A stretch of 64,000 nt of DNA from Pedobacter sp. Leaf170 (GTDB lineage: Bacteria; Bacteroidota; Bacteroidia; Sphingobacteriales; Sphingobacteriaceae): the NCBI RefSeq assembly GCF_920984665.1, contig NZ_CAKLBP010000006.1, positions 124,001 to 188,000 of the forward strand. The letters are read 5' to 3'. Made by a program: the position numbers and the translations under genes. This document shows, one piece after another, positions 60,653 to 64,000 of this stretch (the stretch's first letter is position 1; each line of letters opens with the position of its first letter). The notes under the pieces are model-generated. The model was not told the origin of the DNA. It saw only the letters and a program-made list of their open reading frames with translations, and did not search any database.

Positions 60653-60856
60653 CTAAATTCCAGAACCCGGTGTTGTGCCAGGCTCATGACCAGGGCCAAA
60701 AGCATTATTTTTACGATCTTTGTCTTTATTGAACAGATTGGTAGATTGCTTTGATGATTTGTTATTATCTAAAGAATCATGCTCTCTAACATCTTCAACT
60801 TTCTTATCAAGTAAGTCATTCTGAATAACTTTGCCTTTTTCTTTATTATTTTCCAT
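60653..60856 (-). CDS. Small hydrophilic protein of unknown function
   Basis: A 67-residue, highly charged protein (MENNKEKGKVIQNDLLDKK) with a Lys/Asp/Asn-rich centre and a Gly/Pro tail (FGPGHEPGTTPGSGI). It has no hydrophobic segment and is predicted disordered. No family recognised. The ATG has upstream room and the codon use is coding-like. It shares the N-terminal Met-Glu-Asn and strong charge with the next small ORF. Confidence 0.5.
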   Translation of the reverse strand: MENNKEKGKVIQNDLLDKKVEDVREHDSLDNNKSSKQSTNLFNKDKDRKNNAFGPGHEPGTTPGSGI

Positions 60857-60991
60857 TGCTTTTCAATTTGATGTATTAATGGAACATTTAACAATCTACA
60901 TTGTTTTGTTTATCACCTTTCGGAATAGTTTTTAAGCATAATAAACCTTTTCATTATTGGTAATGATTAAAAAAATATAAAGAATAAAACA

Positions 60992-61195
60992 CTACATCAT
61001 TGCGCCAGGCAACTTCCTTAAATCGTGTATACAGCCAAACGAATTAAATTTTCGCTTGTGTATTTTATTAAAATGGTGAGACGATTCGAAAGAAAAAGGA
61101 GCCAAAATAAACTTATAAATGTGCTTTCTTTCGGTTTTTGCCTGTTGCTCATTCTCAGATTTTTTTTCTTCTGATTTAGGTTGATAATTTTCCAT
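60992..61195 (-). CDS. Small hydrophilic protein of unknown function
   Basis: A 67-residue ORF from ATG 61195 (MENYQPKSEEKKSENEQQ); a 20-residue longer start is possible. The first half is Glu/Lys-rich; the second half (HIYKFILAPFSFESSHHFNKIHKRKF) is basic and aromatic, ending CIHDLRKLPGAMM. No family recognised. It is unclear whether this is a gene; the paired small ORF at 60653 of equal length and similar N-terminal character gives weak support. Confidence 0.35.
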   Translation of the reverse strand: MENYQPKSEEKKSENEQQAKTERKHIYKFILAPFSFESSHHFNKIHKRKFNSFGCIHDLRKLPGAMM

Positions 61196-61530
61196 AATGC
61201 AAAGATTTATAGAAAGCAGTGGCTTTCTGGGTTTATAAATTTCGGTTTGCTTCACCTTATACCAAAGGGAGAATTGATAAGGTTTCGTTAAGGAGCTAAA
61301 TATTAAAAGCGATAGCGTTTCGTTAGCTACTTAAATTTAAGCTTTTGTTATGAGATTTGCAAGAGGAATATTAACAACCGTTGACAGAAGTCAACGGCAA
61401 TGAAATGGAAAAAGCTAAAAAACCTAGACCTATTGTAATGGAATTTATTGCCGCCTGCTTCAGCAGACGGATTTAAAAATTTGATTGCTCTTCTTTATTT
61501 TTTTCATAAGAACCACGAACCTTTGTAATA

Positions 61531-61630
61531 TAAACCTGATTGACGTGGAAACCAAAAGCTTTTTCTGCTTTTGTTGAAACAGAAAGCAGGACGAACATTA
61601 AATAAGGTGATGAAATTGCTTTTCAAAAAA
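61531..61630 (+). repeat. R1 dispersed element, copy 12
   Basis: Head TAAACCTGATTGACGTGGAA, a middle hairpin AGCTTTTTCTGCTTTTG..CAGAAAG, then AGCAGGACGAAC and the end AAATTGCTTTTCAAAAA. Confidence 0.7.
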
Positions 61631-61637
61631 AATGGCA

Positions 61638-61668
61638 TAAAAAAAGTCTCAGATTTCTCCGAGACTGT
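61638..61668 (-). terminator. Terminator after the cysteine desulfurase gene
   Basis: Minus strand AGTCTC..GAGACT stem with a 10-base loop, followed by TTTTTTT, 24 bases past the stop. Confidence 0.85.
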
Positions 61669-61689
61669 TCCTATTTGGTTAATGATATT

Positions 61690-62838
61690 TTAGGCTAAAG
61701 CATTTTGCTTAACCACCATTTTAACTTTTTCTATTACATAATCTAAATCCTCTTTAGTAGTGTATTTACTGAAAGAAAAACGTACAGACGGACGATTCGG
61801 ATCTGCATTGATACCATTTAATACATGCGAACCGATATTTGAACCTGATGAGCAAGCGCTGCCACCAGAAGCACAGATTCCATTAATATCGAGGTTAAAA
61901 AGCAACATATCTGCCATATCCATCTCCGGGAAAGATACATTTAAAACCGTGTAAAGACTTTTGTCGGCATCAGTTTCTCCATTAAAACCTATCCCCGGAA
62001 TTTCTGCAATTAATTGATTTTTTAAATAATCTTTTAAACCCTGAATATGATTTTGATGTTCTTCCATCTCTGCGTACGCAATTTCTAATGCCTTTGCTAA
62101 ACCAACAATGCCATAAACATTTTCGGTTCCACCACGCATATTACGCTCTTGCGCACCACCATAAATCATTGGTGGAATTTTAATATTGCTGTTTACATAT
62201 AAAAAGCCAACGCCTTTTGGTCCGTGTAATTTATGTGCCGCACAAACAATAAAATGGGCTTTTAACTCGCGTACATTGTGTACGTAGTGGCCCATGGTTT
62301 GAACGGTATCTGCATGGTAAATAGCATTATATTTCTCGCAGATATCGCCAACTCTAATCATATCTGTTAAAGTTCCTAATTCGTTATTGGCATGCATTAG
62401 GGAAACAAATGTGCGATCGTTATTTTGCAATAATTCTTCTAAATGATTGAAGTCTACATTACCCTTCTCATCGATATTTACAAAGCTTAATTTATCAATC
62501 TCGCCATTTTTTAGCATCATATTTAAAGTATGCTCCACTGCATGATGCTCGATTTTTGAAGTAATGGCGTGTTTAATTCCGTATGCCGAAATGCCACAAC
62601 GAATAGCTGTATTATCAGCCTCAGTACCGCCTGAAGTAAAAAATATCTCAGATGGAGATGCTCCTAAAAGATTTGCTACAGTTTTACGAGCCTTTTCTAC
62701 CAAGGTTCTAACTTCCCTGCCTAATGCATGAATGGCCGATGGATTACCGAAATAATTCTCCATCACATTAGTCATTTCAGCAATTACATCTTTATCTAAA
62801 GGTGTAGTTGCGGCATTATCTAGATAAACTCTTCTCAT
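61690..62838 (-). CDS. Cysteine desulfurase (NifS/IscS-type)
   Basis: A 382-residue PLP enzyme. N-terminal VYLDNAATTPLD, GGTEADNTAIR, HADTVQTMGH, the PLP Lys203 in CAAHKLHGPKG, GGAQERNMRGGTEN, and the catalytic loop CASGGSACSSGS with persulfide Cys329. It takes sulfur from cysteine for iron-sulfur clusters and tRNA thiolation. Group I desulfurase by the loop length. No IscU, regulator or other cluster-assembly gene is adjacent; it follows glmM by 3 bases and is probably co-transcribed with it. Confidence 0.95.
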   Translation of the reverse strand: MRRVYLDNAATTPLDKDVIAEMTNVMENYFGNPSAIHALGREVRTLVEKARKTVANLLGASPSEIFFTSGGTEADNTAIRCGISAYGIKHAITSKIEHHAVEHTLNMMLKNGEIDKLSFVNIDEKGNVDFNHLEELLQNNDRTFVSLMHANNELGTLTDMIRVGDICEKYNAIYHADTVQTMGHYVHNVRELKAHFIVCAAHKLHGPKGVGFLYVNSNIKIPPMIYGGAQERNMRGGTENVYGIVGLAKALEIAYAEMEEHQNHIQGLKDYLKNQLIAEIPGIGFNGETDADKSLYTVLNVSFPEMDMADMLLFNLDINGICASGGSACSSGSNIGSHVLNGINADPNRPSVRFSFSKYTTKEDLDYVIEKVKMVVKQNALA

Positions 62839-62841
62839 GTA

Positions 62842-64000
62842 CTAGTTTAATTTAAGGATTTCCTTGATATCGGATATAATTTTATTTGCTAAATTTTCGG
62901 CTACAGTTTCATTTTCTGCTTCGCTGTAAATACGGATAATTGGCTCAGTATTAGAACGACGCAAATGTACCCATGTTTTATCGAACTCAATTTTTAATCC
63001 ATCAATTGTACTATATGGCTGTTTTTTGTACTTCTCTTCTACCTGTTTTAATAAATTATCGATATCCATTTCTGGCGTAAGCGTAATTTTATTTTTTGAA
63101 ATATGATATTGTGGATAGCTGCTTCTTAATAACGAAATAGATTTACCAAATTTTGCTAAATGCGTTAAAAACAAAGCGATACCTACCAAAGCATCTCTAC
63201 CATAATGAGATTCAGGATAAATGATGCCACCATTACCTTCGCCACCAATAATTGCATTGGTTTCTTTCATTTTGTTAACCACATTTACTTCGCCAACAGC
63301 CGAAGCATTATACACAGAACCTGCTTTTTCTGTTACATCGCGTAAGGCACGCGTTGATGATAAGTTTGAAACCGTGTTTCCAGGTGTATTTTTCAAAACA
63401 TAATCAGCAACAGCCACCAAAGTATATTCTTCGCCAAACATGCTGCCGTCTTCATTTACAAAGCACAAACGGTCAACATCCGGGTCAACCACAATACCTA
63501 AATCAGCATTTTGTTTTTGTACTTCTTTAGAAATTTCAGTTAAATTTTCTGGAAGTGGCTCCGGATTGTGTGGGAAATGACCATCTGGCGTACAATATAA
63601 TTCAGTAACCCTGGTTACACCTAAAGCCTTTAATAAAGTCGGAATAAAAATGCCTCCTGTAGAATTTACACAATCGATAACAACTTTAAAATCTGCTTTT
63701 TTAATCGCTTCCACATCAACCAAAGGCAATGCTAAAACTTTATCAATATGTTTCTGTAAATAAGTATCGTTTTTAATTACTTTACCCAGTTTATCAACCT
63801 CTGCAAAATCAAAAGCTGCACTTTCTGCTAAATCTAAAACCTCTTTACCATCTAAATCGCTAATAAATTCGCCATCGGCATTTAGCAATTTTAAAGCATT
63901 CCATTGTTTTGGGTTATGGCTTGCAGTTAAAATAATTCCGCCGCCGGCTTGCTCATCTGGTACGGCAACTTCTACAGTTGGTGTTGTAGATAAACCTAAA
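62842..64000 (-). CDS. glmM: Phosphoglucosamine mutase, C-terminal part (truncated by window)
   Basis: The frame stays open to base 63999, so the start lies outside the window; the ATG at 63888 is internal. The visible ~386 residues include GGGIILTASHNPKQWNALK, the phosphoserine loop, then the metal loop VDPDVDRLCFVNEDG (a variant of DGDADR), the sugar-binding GGEGNGGIIYPESHYGRDAL and the C-terminal phosphate site RRSNTEPIIRIYSEA. This pattern fits the Bacteroidota phosphoglucomutase/phosphomannomutase family; GlmM is the likeliest member because of the substrate loop, but a related phosphomutase is possible. It leads a unit with the cysteine desulfurase. Confidence 0.82.
   Translation of the reverse strand, partial: LGLSTTPTVEVAVPDEQAGGGIILTASHNPKQWNALKLLNADGEFISDLDGKEVLDLAESAAFDFAEVDKLGKVIKNDTYLQKHIDKVLALPLVDVEAIKKADFKVVIDCVNSTGGIFIPTLLKALGVTRVTELYCTPDGHFPHNPEPLPENLTEISKEVQKQNADLGIVVDPDVDRLCFVNEDGSMFGEEYTLVAVADYVLKNTPGNTVSNLSSTRALRDVTEKAGSVYNASAVGEVNVVNKMKETNAIIGGEGNGGIIYPESHYGRDALVGIALFLTHLAKFGKSISLLRSSYPQYHISKNKITLTPEMDIDNLLKQVEEKYKKQPYSTIDGLKIEFDKTWVHLRRSNTEPIIRIYSEAENETVAENLANKIISDIKEILKLN

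Larger units (their letters stand above)
61196..61689. other. Intergenic region with hairpin, R1 copy and terminator
   Basis: It contains CCGTTGACAGAAGTCAACGG (hairpin, 61378-61397), a GCCTGCTTCAGCAGAC hairpin (near 61455-61470), an R1 copy (61531-61630) and the desulfurase terminator. Confidence 0.6.

Overview
The window is AT-rich bacterial chromosome from the phylum Bacteroidota, most likely the family Sphingobacteriaceae and close to Pedobacter (lineage inferred from gene content, not tested). Supporting features are TAnnTTTG-type -7 boxes, a fused SecDF, a type IX secretion sorting domain, M56/BlaI and ECF-sigma operons, PorT-like outer-membrane barrels and several secreted M28 peptidases. 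No rRNA, tRNA, CRISPR array, transposase, integrase or prophage gene was seen. Almost all genes are intact; the first (DUF4397) and last (glmM) run off the window.

Layout. 1-8.8 kb: an ECF sigma factor with an overlapping trans-envelope partner, a peroxiredoxin-like protein, two small barrels, SlyD, a DUF255 thioredoxin protein and a dipeptide epimerase. 9-17 kb: a membrane-anchored GH25 lysozyme, an MFS transporter, a GH43 enzyme, an M20 dipeptidase, an SGNH hydrolase with T9SS tail, and a DUF493 protein. 17-25.4 kb: a UvrD/PcrA helicase, a 2.1-kb array of twelve 179-bp repeats, then smc. 25.6-32.6 kb: an M28 peptidase, a BlaI/M56 pair with three operator-like palindromes, rsmG, a GT2 glycosyltransferase, and the tgt-lptG-EamA operon. 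33.5-44.2 kb: an unexplained AT-rich 1.2-kb gap, a large metalloprotease-propeller-barrel protein, LapA-like, receiver-like and pirin proteins, metZ, OsmC, ispE, thyA and folA. 44.6-64 kb: secDF, ndh, an HMG-CoA-lyase-like enzyme, GNAT and iron-permease-like genes, fbaA, accD, an M28 peptidase, cydAB, a Tat-exported MBL hydrolase, two small hydrophilic ORFs, a cysteine desulfurase and glmM.

The genes are mostly housekeeping: dTMP/folate (thyA, folA), isoprenoid (ispE), fatty acid (accD), cell wall (glmM, dipeptide epimerase, GH25), LPS export (lptG), respiration (ndh, cydAB), secretion (secDF) and chromosome maintenance (pcrA, smc).

The unusual content lies between the genes. The gaps are a mosaic of dispersed and tandem repeats. 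There is a 12-copy family with conserved ends and a closing stem whose apical part changes while staying paired. Two tandem copies of a ~266-bp element have hairpins that covary around an identical loop. GC-rich palindromes sit inside copies of other repeats. There are also long inverted repeats of the GTCATTGCGAGG type and 43-, 54-, 55- and 179-bp tandem arrays. No protein-coding defence or mobile system was found; these structured repeats are the best candidates for something undescribed.
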